64,000 bases of DNA, from assembly GCF_030332225.1 (NCBI RefSeq), contig NZ_JAOWIF010000043.1:62001-126000 (forward strand), read 5' to 3'. This document shows positions 40,835 to 49,456 of this stretch, piece by piece. Below the pieces are notes generated by a model. That model did no database searches. It was not told the DNA's origin and was given only the letters and a program-made list of their open reading frames with translations. The translations under genes were made by a program, and so were the position numbers. The DNA comes from Citrobacter sp. Cu233 (GTDB lineage Bacteria; Pseudomonadota; Gammaproteobacteria; Enterobacterales; Enterobacteriaceae). Position 1 is the first letter of the stretch. Each line of letters starts with the position of its first letter.

Positions 40835-41692
40835 TTATATGCCACGTGCATCCGGGCTCAGGCTAACTTTGATATCCGCCGGTGGGGCGTAGTAAGGCGC
40901 GGAGGTGATAAAGAGCCTGATGCCACAGTCGAGATAACTCGCCAGCGAGGCGAGGGTAATGCCGCCAGTCAGCGCCAGCGTGCAATGGGGGGCCAGAGAA
41001 GGTGCCAGGCGAGCGATGTCTGCTGCCTGCTCAGGGGTAAACTTATCGAGTTGCAGCACATCAGGCGCAGCATGCAGCGCGGCCTGTGCCTCATCGGGGG
41101 TATCTGCTTCGACCACAATCATTTTTTCTGGCGCATGGGCGCGTAGCTGCGCGACTGCCGCGGCCCAGTCGTTCGGATCGGCAAGAAAGCGGCGATGATT
41201 CGCAAACAGCAGAACGGTTTCGGCGCACCCGCCCCGGTGGATAATGCCCCCGGCAGCAAGGATCGCCTGGGTCGCCAGCATACGGGTGCCAGGGATAGTT
41301 TTGCGGGTGCAGGCAATCTGGCCATCAGGATAGCGCTGACGTAGGATGTTCAGCATATTGTCGAGATAGCGTGAGACACCGCAACTCCACTCCAGCACGT
41401 TCTGTACCGCTTTCCAGCCCTGGTGTAGTGCCGCTGCGTTACCGTGTGCGCGTAGAAGTAACTGTCCGGTGTTCGCCCGTTCGCCATCTGCCACAAGGTC
41501 GGTAACGGTCAAACCCAGTGATGTCAGCATTTGTCTGGCAATAGCGGTTCCGCTCACGCACCCGCCCTGGCGGTGATAAAAACCCATACTTCCTGGCTGT
41601 GCGCCGATACCCAACGCGCGGGTAGTTAAATCACCGCCCTGAATATCCTCCAGCAGCAGCGCATCGACTTGCGCCTGTGAGAAGTAGATCAT
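40835..41692 (-). CDS. modD: ModD-like protein (quinolinate phosphoribosyltransferase fold)
   Basis: This 285-residue protein resembles ModD, a NadC-like protein found with molybdate transport genes in several bacteria (for example Rhodobacter). Conserved features are LLLEDIQGGDLTTRALG near the N-terminus, CTRKTIPGTRMLATQAIL, IHRGGCAETVLLFANH and TGGITLASLASYLDCG. NadC makes nicotinate mononucleotide, but ModD has no demonstrated reaction. The ATG overlaps the methyltransferase stop by 4 bp, so the two are coupled. Its presence is a second, independent hint that this operon handles molybdenum. It could instead make a nucleotide-like ligand. Confidence 0.85.
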   Translation of the reverse strand: MIYFSQAQVDALLLEDIQGGDLTTRALGIGAQPGSMGFYHRQGGCVSGTAIARQMLTSLGLTVTDLVADGERANTGQLLLRAHGNAAALHQGWKAVQNVLEWSCGVSRYLDNMLNILRQRYPDGQIACTRKTIPGTRMLATQAILAAGGIIHRGGCAETVLLFANHRRFLADPNDWAAAVAQLRAHAPEKMIVVEADTPDEAQAALHAAPDVLQLDKFTPEQAADIARLAPSLAPHCTLALTGGITLASLASYLDCGIRLFITSAPYYAPPADIKVSLSPDARGI

Positions 41693-42501
41693 TGCAGCGC
41701 CTCCCGCGGTACGCTGTCCCACCAGATAAGCGCCCAGTCGCGACTGGCGGGCGCGATGGAGCGAGGGTCCTGCTGATGATACCAGTGCTCCAGACGCTCA
41801 ATTTCGTCGGTGCTCAGTTCCCCCATGCTCCAGCGCACGTTCTCCAGAAAACGTGTCCAGGTGCTGTTGTCCTGCTGACAGTTTGGTCCACGGATAAAAT
41901 CAACATGTGCATGAATGCCCATCTGATACAAAACATTCAGTGCATAGATATAGTTGGGAAGCTCAATCACCTCGCGCCCCAACGCGCGCTGAATAGTGGG
42001 TGATACAAATGAGGAACTGACGAGATGGGTGGTGTAAACCCGTAACCGTGCCTGATTATTCAGTTTGGTCATGGCCTGGCGCATATCGGCAACCAGCGTC
42101 GAACGTGAGGCGACGGCGATATCACACTGAGGTAAATCGTCCCAGTGTTCTTCCCAGGCGCGCTGCACCCACTGTACGTGACGCACGTCCATCTGCCCGG
42201 CACGGCGAGCGGCAACGCTCAGCATTCCCTGGCTGTAGTCTACGCCGTAAACGATCGGCATTTTTTTGGCCAGCGCCAGCGCAACCGTTCCGGGGCCGCA
42301 ACCCATATCAAACAGTGATTCAGCACCTTTCAGGTCAATCTTGCTCAATAGCTGGAGCAGGTAGCTGTCGGTCAATGAGGCGCAATTCTCTGCCATTTTT
42401 TCCGCGCGTTTGTCCCAGTGCTCTGGTTTTTTCTCGGTTCGCTTCGCCAGAAGTAACTGTTTGCGGTACAGGTCAGCAAAATCAATGTCGTCAATGAGCA
42501 T
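41689..42501 (-). CDS. Class I SAM-dependent methyltransferase
   Basis: This 270-residue cytoplasmic protein has a Rossmann-type SAM fold: LFDMGCGPGTVALALA is motif I, GVDYSQGMLSVAARRAGQM motif II, and CDIAVASRSTLVADM lies near motif IV. An N-terminal helical part (MLIDDIDFADLYRKQLL) precedes it. The acceptor is unknown. The gene starts 9 bp after the ABC ATPase and overlaps modD by 4 bp, which ties it to the uptake operon. It could modify or release an imported ligand, but nothing in the sequence identifies the substrate. Confidence 0.8.
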   Translation of the reverse strand: MLIDDIDFADLYRKQLLLAKRTEKKPEHWDKRAEKMAENCASLTDSYLLQLLSKIDLKGAESLFDMGCGPGTVALALAKKMPIVYGVDYSQGMLSVAARRAGQMDVRHVQWVQRAWEEHWDDLPQCDIAVASRSTLVADMRQAMTKLNNQARLRVYTTHLVSSSFVSPTIQRALGREVIELPNYIYALNVLYQMGIHAHVDFIRGPNCQQDNSTWTRFLENVRWSMGELSTDEIERLEHWYHQQDPRSIAPASRDWALIWWDSVPREALQ

Positions 42502-42510
42502 CGTGATTCC

Positions 42511-43272
42511 TTAATCGTGTGAGCCAAAGAGGTGATGGGCTATTTGTGAGGGCGTGACCCGATACAGCGTGGCCAGACGTTCAGCAGCCAGTTGGTGTTC
42601 AGGCCCCCCCTGTGACACCAGACCGTCTGGCTCGACGCGCACCACGCTGTCGGCAATGGCGCGTGCATGCAACGGATGGTGGGTCGACATCAGCAGCGCC
42701 ATGCCAGAATCTTTTAGCGTGACCAGTGTGTCGAGCAGTCGGATCTGGTGACCAAAATCGAGGCTGGAAGCCGGTTCATCCAGCAGTAAAAGACGTGGAC
42801 GTTGTGCCAGCGCACGGGCAATCAACACCAGTTGGCGTTCACCACCACTGAGTGTGTTCCAGCGCCGGGGCGCGAGATGTGGGATCGCCAGCACGTCCAG
42901 TTGTTCAAGGGCGATATCGCGCTCTTTGACACCGGGAACGGAAAATGCCGCCATTTGCGGGGCCAGTCCCATCATCACCATGTCCAGAGCCGTGAAGGCA
43001 AACGCACCGTCATGTGCCTGAGGAACCCAGGCGATGGCGGCGGCGCGTTCACGGTCGCTGAGATGATTAACCGCGATACCATCGAGCGTAATGTGGCCAG
43101 CAAGCGGTGGAAGAACGCCAAGAATGGTACGCATCAGGGTGGTTTTCCCGCTGCCATTGGCGCCAATCAGGCAACAGATTGACCCCGGTGCGACGCTAAA
43201 CGAGACATCGCGTAATACAGGGTGTCGGGAATGGTAACCGAGAGAAGCATGTTGTACGGCCAGCAGCGTCAT
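42511..43272 (-). CDS. FecE/BtuD-type ABC transporter ATPase
   Basis: This 253-residue ATPase has Walker A IGANGSGKTT, Q-loop WVPQAHDG, signature LSGGERQLV, Walker B LLLLDEPASSLD and the switch His in MSTHHPLHA. I start at the ATG at 43272, which overlaps the permease stop as ATGA; the frame stays open for 59 further codons that run back into the permease gene. It powers the FecCD-type importer. Such ATPases pair with permeases for iron, cobalamin and, in the Haemophilus MolBCA system, molybdate or tungstate. Confidence 0.9.
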   Translation of the reverse strand: MTLLAVQHASLGYHSRHPVLRDVSFSVAPGSICCLIGANGSGKTTLMRTILGVLPPLAGHITLDGIAVNHLSDRERAAAIAWVPQAHDGAFAFTALDMVMMGLAPQMAAFSVPGVKERDIALEQLDVLAIPHLAPRRWNTLSGGERQLVLIARALAQRPRLLLLDEPASSLDFGHQIRLLDTLVTLKDSGMALLMSTHHPLHARAIADSVVRVEPDGLVSQGGPEHQLAAERLATLYRVTPSQIAHHLFGSHD

Positions 43273-44255
43273 TGTCGGCCTCCCCGGAGCAGAAGTAACA
43301 GGAAGAAGGGGGCACCAATAAACGCGGTCAGGATCCCCAGCGGGATTTCCGTGCTGCTCAGGGTACGGGCAAGGGTATCTGTCAGCAGCAGTAAAATAGC
43401 GCCGATCCCCATTGAAACGGGCAGTAGCCGTTGGTGGTTGTTCCCGCAAAGCAGTCTGCCAATGTGTGGCACCACCAGCCCAATCCAGCCAATAATTCCG
43501 GCAATCGCCACTGTACAGGCGGTGATAAGCGTGGCGCAGATAATCAGCCAGAGTCGCAGTCGGGATACGTTGATACCCAGAGAACGGGCTTCATCATCCG
43601 AGAGGGTGAGCAAATTCATACGCCAGCGTAGCAGTAACAGCGGCACCAAACCTGCCACAATCAGCGGTGCGGACAACCACAGGTCATGGGCGGTGATGGT
43701 CGACAGACCACCGAGTAGCCAGAAGGTAATCGACGGTAGCTGGGTATACGGGTCAGCCAGCGTTTTGATGAGCGAAATTCCTGCGCCGCACACCGTACCT
43801 AACGCAATGCCGACCAGCACAAGGGTGAGTACCGGATCGTGGCGTTTTACCCGCTGGGTGATGAGCCACACGCCCGCCACCACTAACAGGCCACCGACAA
43901 ACGCATACAGTTGACTAAACAGGATCGGTAAACCCAGCAGGATGGCTGTACAGGCCCCTAAACCCGCCCCGGCCGCCACGCCGAGAATATCCGGCGATAC
44001 CAGTGGGTTACGGAACATACCCTGATAAGTGGTCCCTGCGCCTGCCAGAGCAGCACCCAGCAGCAATGCAGCCAGAATGCGTGGCAATCGAATCTGCCAG
44101 AAGACGATTTTGTCCTGTGCCGGCACGCCTGGATGGTCAGCAATGAGGCTCATCACCTGCCGGGCATCCAGGCGGTATGCACCTGAAACCGTTGCGACGA
44201 TGACACACGCGGCAATGGCTGCGATCAACAGGACACTCAGCGTTGTCATTCTCAT
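43269..44255 (-). CDS. FecCD-type ABC transporter permease
   Basis: This 328-residue membrane protein has about ten helices and the family motifs RLPRILAALLLGAALAGAG, NPLVSPDILGVAAGAGLGA and GLVVPHIGR in the coupling region. It forms a homodimer channel in this class. Its stop overlaps the ATPase start (ATGA), and its own start overlaps the binding-protein stop (TGATG). Relatives import iron-siderophore, cobalamin or molybdate/tungstate (MolB). Confidence 0.9.
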   Translation of the reverse strand: MRMTTLSVLLIAAIAACVIVATVSGAYRLDARQVMSLIADHPGVPAQDKIVFWQIRLPRILAALLLGAALAGAGTTYQGMFRNPLVSPDILGVAAGAGLGACTAILLGLPILFSQLYAFVGGLLVVAGVWLITQRVKRHDPVLTLVLVGIALGTVCGAGISLIKTLADPYTQLPSITFWLLGGLSTITAHDLWLSAPLIVAGLVPLLLLRWRMNLLTLSDDEARSLGINVSRLRLWLIICATLITACTVAIAGIIGWIGLVVPHIGRLLCGNNHQRLLPVSMGIGAILLLLTDTLARTLSSTEIPLGILTAFIGAPFFLLLLLRGGRQ

Positions 44256-45277
44256 CAGAGTGCCACCAGCTTCTGAAACTGTGCATCGCTTAATGAGGTG
44301 TGCCAGAACAACTCTGCGTAGCGCTGCATATCGGTCTTAAAGTGGGTTTCAATTTGGGGGTCAAGCCACGCGTGCAGGCGACGCAATCCCAGCAACCGGT
44401 TGATGCCAGGCGGGGCGTCCAGCCAGCCAAACGGCAGTCCGCTGAGAAACAGAATACGTTGCTCAGCAACGGCTTTGACCCCTTGCCAGATGGGATCTTC
44501 TCGCAGGTACTGTGCTGTTACTGCATCCTGAACCAGAATAATATCGGGCTGCCAGCTCAACAGATTTTCCATGGATACCTGGGTCAATCCATGTCGTCCC
44601 GGGATTTGCGCGACATTGTGTAATCCCAGTAACTCTGGAGCTTCGGTATGCAGTGACCCCTGCAAACCGGTTTCCAGTCCTCTGGCACCGCGTGCGGCAT
44701 AAAAGCGCAGTTTTGCTGCGGGGGAGTGCGAAAACGCATCTGCGTCATCAATAAATTGACGGGCCAGTGCGGCTTGTGCTGAGGCCCGTGTTGCCGTACC
44801 CAGCGCGGCCCCAGCGGCTTGCAGTTGCGCCGGGGTTTGTCGGAGCTCGCCGTTAATCAGCAGCCATGGAACGCGCGTTTGCGCGTTGACCTGCCGGGCT
44901 TGAGAAAGCCAGGTTTCATCAGCATTGCCGCAGTCAACCACCAGATCGGGTTTCAGCGCTAACAAGGCCTCCAGTGACAGGGTGCTGGCGCGTCCTGCCA
45001 GTCTTCCTAACTTCGGTAACGTCAAAATGTCATGATGGAACGGCACTGCAGCCTGGTGAGAAAAATCAAATGATGAAAATCCCACCAGCTTTTCCGGTGC
45101 GACAGCCAGCAATAGCATATCGGCAGGTGCTCCGGCACTGACTACGCGCTGGATGGTGTCGGGTAACGGCGGTGAACCGACAGCAACGGTAAGCGGTGTT
45201 TGGGCAAGAGCCGGAAAATGGCGTAACAGCAGCGCAGATGCCACGAGTTGGGCAAACATCCTTCTTGTCAGTGGCAT
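44255..45277 (-). CDS. Periplasmic metal/metal-complex binding protein
   Basis: This 340-residue protein is a type III (FecB/BtuF/MolA-like) periplasmic binding protein. The N-terminus LTRRMFAQLVASALLLRH has a twin-arginine motif, so it may be exported by Tat, unusual for this class. The two lobes are about 28-150 and 180-340; conserved stretches include ALLALKPDLVVDCG, SMENLLSWQPDIILVQD and the C-terminal PFGWLDAPPGINRLLGLRRL typical of the family. It is the first gene of the operon, behind the ModE-like site. Ligand unproven. Confidence 0.87.
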   Translation of the reverse strand: MPLTRRMFAQLVASALLLRHFPALAQTPLTVAVGSPPLPDTIQRVVSAGAPADMLLLAVAPEKLVGFSSFDFSHQAAVPFHHDILTLPKLGRLAGRASTLSLEALLALKPDLVVDCGNADETWLSQARQVNAQTRVPWLLINGELRQTPAQLQAAGAALGTATRASAQAALARQFIDDADAFSHSPAAKLRFYAARGARGLETGLQGSLHTEAPELLGLHNVAQIPGRHGLTQVSMENLLSWQPDIILVQDAVTAQYLREDPIWQGVKAVAEQRILFLSGLPFGWLDAPPGINRLLGLRRLHAWLDPQIETHFKTDMQRYAELFWHTSLSDAQFQKLVAL

Positions 45278-45281
45278 TATG

Positions 45282-45351
45282 TTGATCCTGAACAGTCATA
45301 AAATCGCTATATATTTACATATATAGCGAATAAAAACATGTTCAGAATCAA
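45282..45351 (-). promoter_or_regulatory. ModE-like operator inside a larger inverted repeat
   Basis: TCGCTATATAT (45304-45314), TTAC, ATATATAGCGA (45319-45329) is a perfect 11-bp dyad. It fits the ModE operator as I recall it (ATCGCTATATA, 6-7 bases, TATATARCGAT). A second, outer inverted repeat, TTGATCCTGAAC at 45282-45293 and GTTCAGAATCAA at 45340-45351 (11 of 12 paired), has the same centre at 45316.5. The inner dyad lies 26 bp upstream of the binding-protein start, at a position fit for repression. ModE represses with molybdate bound. Confidence 0.72.
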
Positions 45352-45429
45352 TTTCACACGGATGAAAACAGGGGCTACCCCATAAGGGCTAGATGCAATG
45401 GATACACCTGAAATGGAGATATATGGCAC

Positions 45430-45458
45430 CAAAAAAATCCGCGACAAGGCGCGGATTT
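45430..45458 (-). terminator. Rho-independent terminator of treA
   Basis: On the minus strand AAATCCGCG pairs with CGCGGATTT around CCTTGT, and the T-run continues for several bases. It lies 28 bp after the treA stop and insulates the uptake operon from treA. Confidence 0.88.
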
Positions 45459-45486
45459 AGAGGACGTTTAAGACACCAGAAGAAGA

Positions 45487-47199
45487 TTAGGGCGTTGGTT
45501 GAGTTTGCTTTTTGGCCTCGGAAGGCGTGCTACTGGCGGGGGCGGGGCGCGTTGCGGGAACGTTGTCGCAGGGTTTATCTTTAGCACATATCAGATCGAG
45601 CATTTTTAACGTTACGCCGTTAGTCCAGCCGAAACCATCCTGTAGCGGGTATTCGCCACCACCTCCGCCGGTTCCTGTGCTGCTCACGTCATACTTCTCA
45701 ACCAGTTTTTTCTCCCGATCGTAAGTGTGCTGCACATTGGTGAGGAATCGCCAGGTGACATCCATAGCGACATCATTTTGGCCATAGTTCTGTAATCCCG
45801 ATGCGGCGACCCACTGTAACGGGGCCCAGCCGTTGGGGGCATCCCACTGCTGACCACTTTTCACCGACGTGGTTGCGAGTCCGCCAGGTTGCAACAGATG
45901 CGCCTGAGTTGCTGCTGCGACCTTGCCGGCGCGATCTTTTGCTGCCGCATTCACAAATAATGGGAACAGTGCGGCGGCAGTTAATTGATTACGTACTTTG
46001 TGGCTCTTCAGATCATAGTCGGCATACCAGCCTTCTTTGTCATTCCACAACCAGGTTTCAATCCCTTTTTGGCGGGCATTGGCAAAGCCCTCGTACTGCG
46101 CTGCTTTGGCATCGTCACCTGCGGCTTTACTGGCGAGAGCGATCATTTTTTCCATTTTGTATAACAACGCATTGAGATCGACAGGCACGATGCTGGTGGT
46201 GCGCAGGGTACTTAGCTGGTTGGGGTTATCCATCCAGCGCGAACTAAAGTCCCAGCCGGATGCGGCGGCTGAGCGCAGGTCGCGATAAATTTCAGTGGCA
46301 GGGCGGTTCGGGTTGCTTTTGGCGGTGGCAATATCTTCAACCCAGGATTCAGGTCTTGGCGTATCCCGGTCATCCCAGTAGCGGTTTAAAAGGGTGCCAT
46401 CAGCCAGTTTGACCACACGTTTATGCTGTTGACCGGGCTGAAGTGCTTCGCCTCCTTCCATCCAGTAGCTGTACTCTTTGTGCATCTGTGGGAGGTATTT
46501 TTTCAGCGCGTCGTTACCGTCATGCTGCGCCAGCAGTTCAACCATAAAGGCAAAGAATGGTGGCTGCGAACGGCTCAGGTAGTAGCTTCGGTTGCCGTTA
46601 GGAATGTGTCCCCACGAATCAATCTCATAAGCGAAGTTGGCCACCATATCAGAGACCTTGTCCCAGCGATCGCTCTCGGCAAGCCCCAGCATGGTAAAAT
46701 AGCTATCCCAGTAATAAATTTCACGAAAACGCCCGCCCGGCACGACATAGGGTTCTGGTAGTGGCAGCAGAGAGTCCCATTTTTCGACATCGGTGGTTGA
46801 GCGAGTGAGTTCCGGCCACAGTCCGTCGATATGCTCGCGTAGCGATTGCCCGGCCGGGGGCACGTATTTCTCACCCGCTTTTGGCAACGTAAAATTCACT
46901 TCCACAAAGTGACGTAAATCGAAGCCGGACTGATTTTTCTGCATCCGATAATCGGCAAGGATCATCAGCGGATCGCTGTTGGGCACGGCATCGGCAAATG
47001 TTTTCTGATCGGGAAATAGCTTTGCTGTCTGTACATCATTGAATAACGGACCAAGCAGAATATCAGGAGGAGAAGGCGTAGCGGCAAGTGAATCCTCAGC
47101 GTTCGCAGTAAAAGAGGCCAGAGCAAAAAAGGTGCTTGCGAGCGTCAGTTTTATCGCAACTGAGAGCAGGCCTGGGTGGCGAATTGCAGGCGTTATCAT
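45487..47199 (-). CDS. treA: Periplasmic trehalase
   Basis: This 570-residue GH37 enzyme splits trehalose to two glucoses in the periplasm. The signal peptide covers about 1-34 (ending FTANAED). Trehalase signatures 1 ([14 protein letters not shown]) and 2 ([13 protein letters not shown]) are intact, with the DGFGWTNGV motif near the end. The C-terminal Pro/Ser/Thr/Gln-rich tail (about 548-570) is a few residues longer than in E. coli TreA (565). A strong terminator follows. In Salmonella treA lies next to the gdh homologue found here at 55210. Confidence 0.96.
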   Translation of the reverse strand: MITPAIRHPGLLSVAIKLTLASTFFALASFTANAEDSLAATPSPPDILLGPLFNDVQTAKLFPDQKTFADAVPNSDPLMILADYRMQKNQSGFDLRHFVEVNFTLPKAGEKYVPPAGQSLREHIDGLWPELTRSTTDVEKWDSLLPLPEPYVVPGGRFREIYYWDSYFTMLGLAESDRWDKVSDMVANFAYEIDSWGHIPNGNRSYYLSRSQPPFFAFMVELLAQHDGNDALKKYLPQMHKEYSYWMEGGEALQPGQQHKRVVKLADGTLLNRYWDDRDTPRPESWVEDIATAKSNPNRPATEIYRDLRSAAASGWDFSSRWMDNPNQLSTLRTTSIVPVDLNALLYKMEKMIALASKAAGDDAKAAQYEGFANARQKGIETWLWNDKEGWYADYDLKSHKVRNQLTAAALFPLFVNAAAKDRAGKVAAATQAHLLQPGGLATTSVKSGQQWDAPNGWAPLQWVAASGLQNYGQNDVAMDVTWRFLTNVQHTYDREKKLVEKYDVSSTGTGGGGGEYPLQDGFGWTNGVTLKMLDLICAKDKPCDNVPATRPAPASSTPSEAKKQTQPTP

Positions 47200-47371
47200 C
47201 GGTTAATCTCCTTAGCGGCGTGCCGAAGCGGCGGCATTTACCATGAGAAAACCTTAGTTCAGGATCGACCGTTGCGCGTGATCGGCCCCCCATTTTGCGA
47301 TTAAACAGACATTTCCTGACGGGGGGAGTGAAATAGCCCACCTTTTACAGATAGAGGGTGGGCTGTCGGTA

Positions 47372-48802
47372 TCAGCCTGCGAGGATCACCCGATTTGCTA
47401 CACCGTCCAGAGTAAGAGCGTCACCCATCTGGATAGCATCGAGGGTTTCGCCTTGTTGGCATACCCAGCACAAGCCCATCTCGCGGGCAATAATCGCCGG
47501 GTGGGAGGCTTCACTACCGGCTCGCAGACAGATCCCTTTGATCGTTAGCGGATCGAGTTGCAGCACGGTAGACGGATAGACGACATCGGCGACCAGAATG
47601 GTCGGTCGAATAAACGCGGGGAAATGTGCACTTTCGCCGGTTAAATGTTGCAGCGTACGGGACAGCAAATCCTCAATATCAATGTATCGCGCCTGTAAAT
47701 AAGGATCGTCGAGTTGCAGATACTGCTGACTCAGATCGCTTAGTACGTTATGCCAGGCATATGCTGCGCTACACTGCTCTTCGCGCATTAAATCACAGGC
47801 CATATCGAAAAGCTCAGGATCGTCGAGCAGCGTGTGATGACCAGAGAAAATGGCGGCGATATCAGCGGAATATTTCTCCTCTGCCAGTGCGGTTAAATCA
47901 CTCAGGTCGTCGAGTGTGCGTTGAATGGCCGCTTTTAGCCGCTGCTGCTCGTCCTGCACATTCGTGGCGGGTCGACGGGTGACTTCCGGTGAGAACGGCG
48001 TATAGCAAAAGGCTGTACCCGTTGCCAGCGCAGGCACCGGTATGGCGATACTTTCAGCGCGAGCTTCTTCGACGGATTCGCCAAAATTCTCAGCCGCCAG
48101 TTGTTTAAACGCAGCCAGCGCCGCGTCTGCCTGTTCACCTTTGGCAATCAGGCGCAGCGTGTCATTACAGCGCACCTGCAGCAGTGCTATCTGATTCAGA
48201 CTGTCAGGGACGACGCACTTGCCGTTTTTTTCCAGCCACATGTCGGCATTAAAGCCAGACAATGTGGAGACCAGCCGTGATGCCGGGCGAACATGTATGC
48301 CGTTGGGGTTTTTTACGACCACGGCAACCGAACGGGCATCAGCGTCGGGTGACAATTCAGCAGGTGCGGTCTTCGCGGCAGACGACGAAGGTAAACCCAG
48401 TTGCTCACACTTGGCATCGAGGGCATTCATGGCATCATTGATGACCCGGTCGATATCGGCGCCCGCGGCAGCACTGACGGTTGCCGCCAGCGTACCTTCA
48501 ACCAGCGGGGCAGCGCACAGACGCACCCTGGCGGCGATCGCCGGATCGAGCAGATCCAACGCGGTTTCCGCACTCAGTAACGCGCTGCCAATATCCATCA
48601 TCACCAGCACGTGATCCGTGTCTGCCACTGACTCAATGGCCTCCATCACTTTGATGGGGTCGGTACCAATGGGGTTCTCAGGATCGTCAATGCCTGCGGC
48701 AATGGCGAGTTTACAGCCATCACCCATTAACATCTGTCGGGCTAACGCACCGACGCCTTCGCCCAGTTGGGCGCTGTGAGACACAATAACCAGGTTTACC
48801 AT
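47372..48802 (-). CDS. dhaM: PTS-dependent dihydroxyacetone kinase, phosphotransferase subunit DhaM
   Basis: This 476-residue multidomain PTS protein has an EIIA-Man-like domain (1-135) with the phospho-His H9, an HPr-like domain (about 155-245) with H170 (NPNGIHVRPAS) and a partial EI-like domain (about 260-476) with H434 (EASHPAIIA). All three phospho-acceptors are present. It re-phosphorylates the ADP bound to DhaL. It matches E. coli DhaM (472). The gene is the third of dhaKLM, 10 bp after dhaL. Confidence 0.96.
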   Translation of the reverse strand: MVNLVIVSHSAQLGEGVGALARQMLMGDGCKLAIAAGIDDPENPIGTDPIKVMEAIESVADTDHVLVMMDIGSALLSAETALDLLDPAIAARVRLCAAPLVEGTLAATVSAAAGADIDRVINDAMNALDAKCEQLGLPSSSAAKTAPAELSPDADARSVAVVVKNPNGIHVRPASRLVSTLSGFNADMWLEKNGKCVVPDSLNQIALLQVRCNDTLRLIAKGEQADAALAAFKQLAAENFGESVEEARAESIAIPVPALATGTAFCYTPFSPEVTRRPATNVQDEQQRLKAAIQRTLDDLSDLTALAEEKYSADIAAIFSGHHTLLDDPELFDMACDLMREEQCSAAYAWHNVLSDLSQQYLQLDDPYLQARYIDIEDLLSRTLQHLTGESAHFPAFIRPTILVADVVYPSTVLQLDPLTIKGICLRAGSEASHPAIIAREMGLCWVCQQGETLDAIQMGDALTLDGVANRVILAG

Positions 48803-48812
48803 CGTTTTATCC

Positions 48813-49445
48813 TTACTCTCTGGAAGCCTGAGCCAACATTTGTATCATAAACATAACGGACGTTGCGCCGGGGTCCTGATGCCCAATGCTGCGCTCACCA
48901 AGGTAGCTGGCGCGGCCTTTGCGTGCCTGCATCGTGATGGTACTTTGCGCCGCAGATTCTGCCTGGGCACTTGCCGCCTCCAGAGCGGCCTGTACGCTCA
49001 GCTTTTGCTCGCTGGACTGGCGCAAAGATTCGACGACGGGTACCCAAACGTCGCACATGGTTTTGTCACCCGGTTCAGCTTTACCACGGCTAATGACCCC
49101 TTCCGCGCCATCACGTATCATCTGATACAACTCGTCAACCGTCAGGCTTTGATGGGCCTGAGTGACCTGCGCGGCGCGGATGAAAAAGGTGCCGAACAGC
49201 GGGCCACTGGCGCCACCGACGCTTGAGAGCAGTACCATCCCGGTATTTTTCAAAATAAAACCGATGTCTTTATCCGCAATGGACGGGAGCTTTTCGACCA
49301 CTTTACTGAAGCCGCGGTGCATATTCAGACCGTGGTCGGCGTCGCCGATTTCCCGGTCAAGGCCGGTAAGAAAATCGCTTTCGGTGGTGAATATTTCACC
49401 GCAGCGATAGAGCCAGTTAACAATTTGTGTTCTGGTGAGGGACAT
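48813..49445 (-). CDS. dhaL: PTS-dependent dihydroxyacetone kinase, ADP-binding subunit DhaL
   Basis: This 210-residue protein matches E. coli DhaL. It holds ADP as a fixed cofactor through Mg2+-binding aspartates in REIGDADHGLN, and passes phosphate from DhaM to dihydroxyacetone on DhaK. An ATGATG at the start leaves two choices; the second ATG (49445) is better spaced from AGGAG and gives MSLTRTQIVNW. It lies between dhaK and dhaM. Confidence 0.95.
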   Translation of the reverse strand: MSLTRTQIVNWLYRCGEIFTTESDFLTGLDREIGDADHGLNMHRGFSKVVEKLPSIADKDIGFILKNTGMVLLSSVGGASGPLFGTFFIRAAQVTQAHQSLTVDELYQMIRDGAEGVISRGKAEPGDKTMCDVWVPVVESLRQSSEQKLSVQAALEAASAQAESAAQSTITMQARKGRASYLGERSIGHQDPGATSVMFMIQMLAQASRE

Positions 49446-49456
49446 CATGAATCTCC

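Noticed and set aside
38841-45277. Ferric siderophore or cobalamin uptake as the main reading of the TonB/ABC operon
   Set aside because: Possible by protein family alone, but no Fur box or cobalamin riboswitch was seen, while a ModE-type dyad and a ModD gene are present. It remains the chief alternative.
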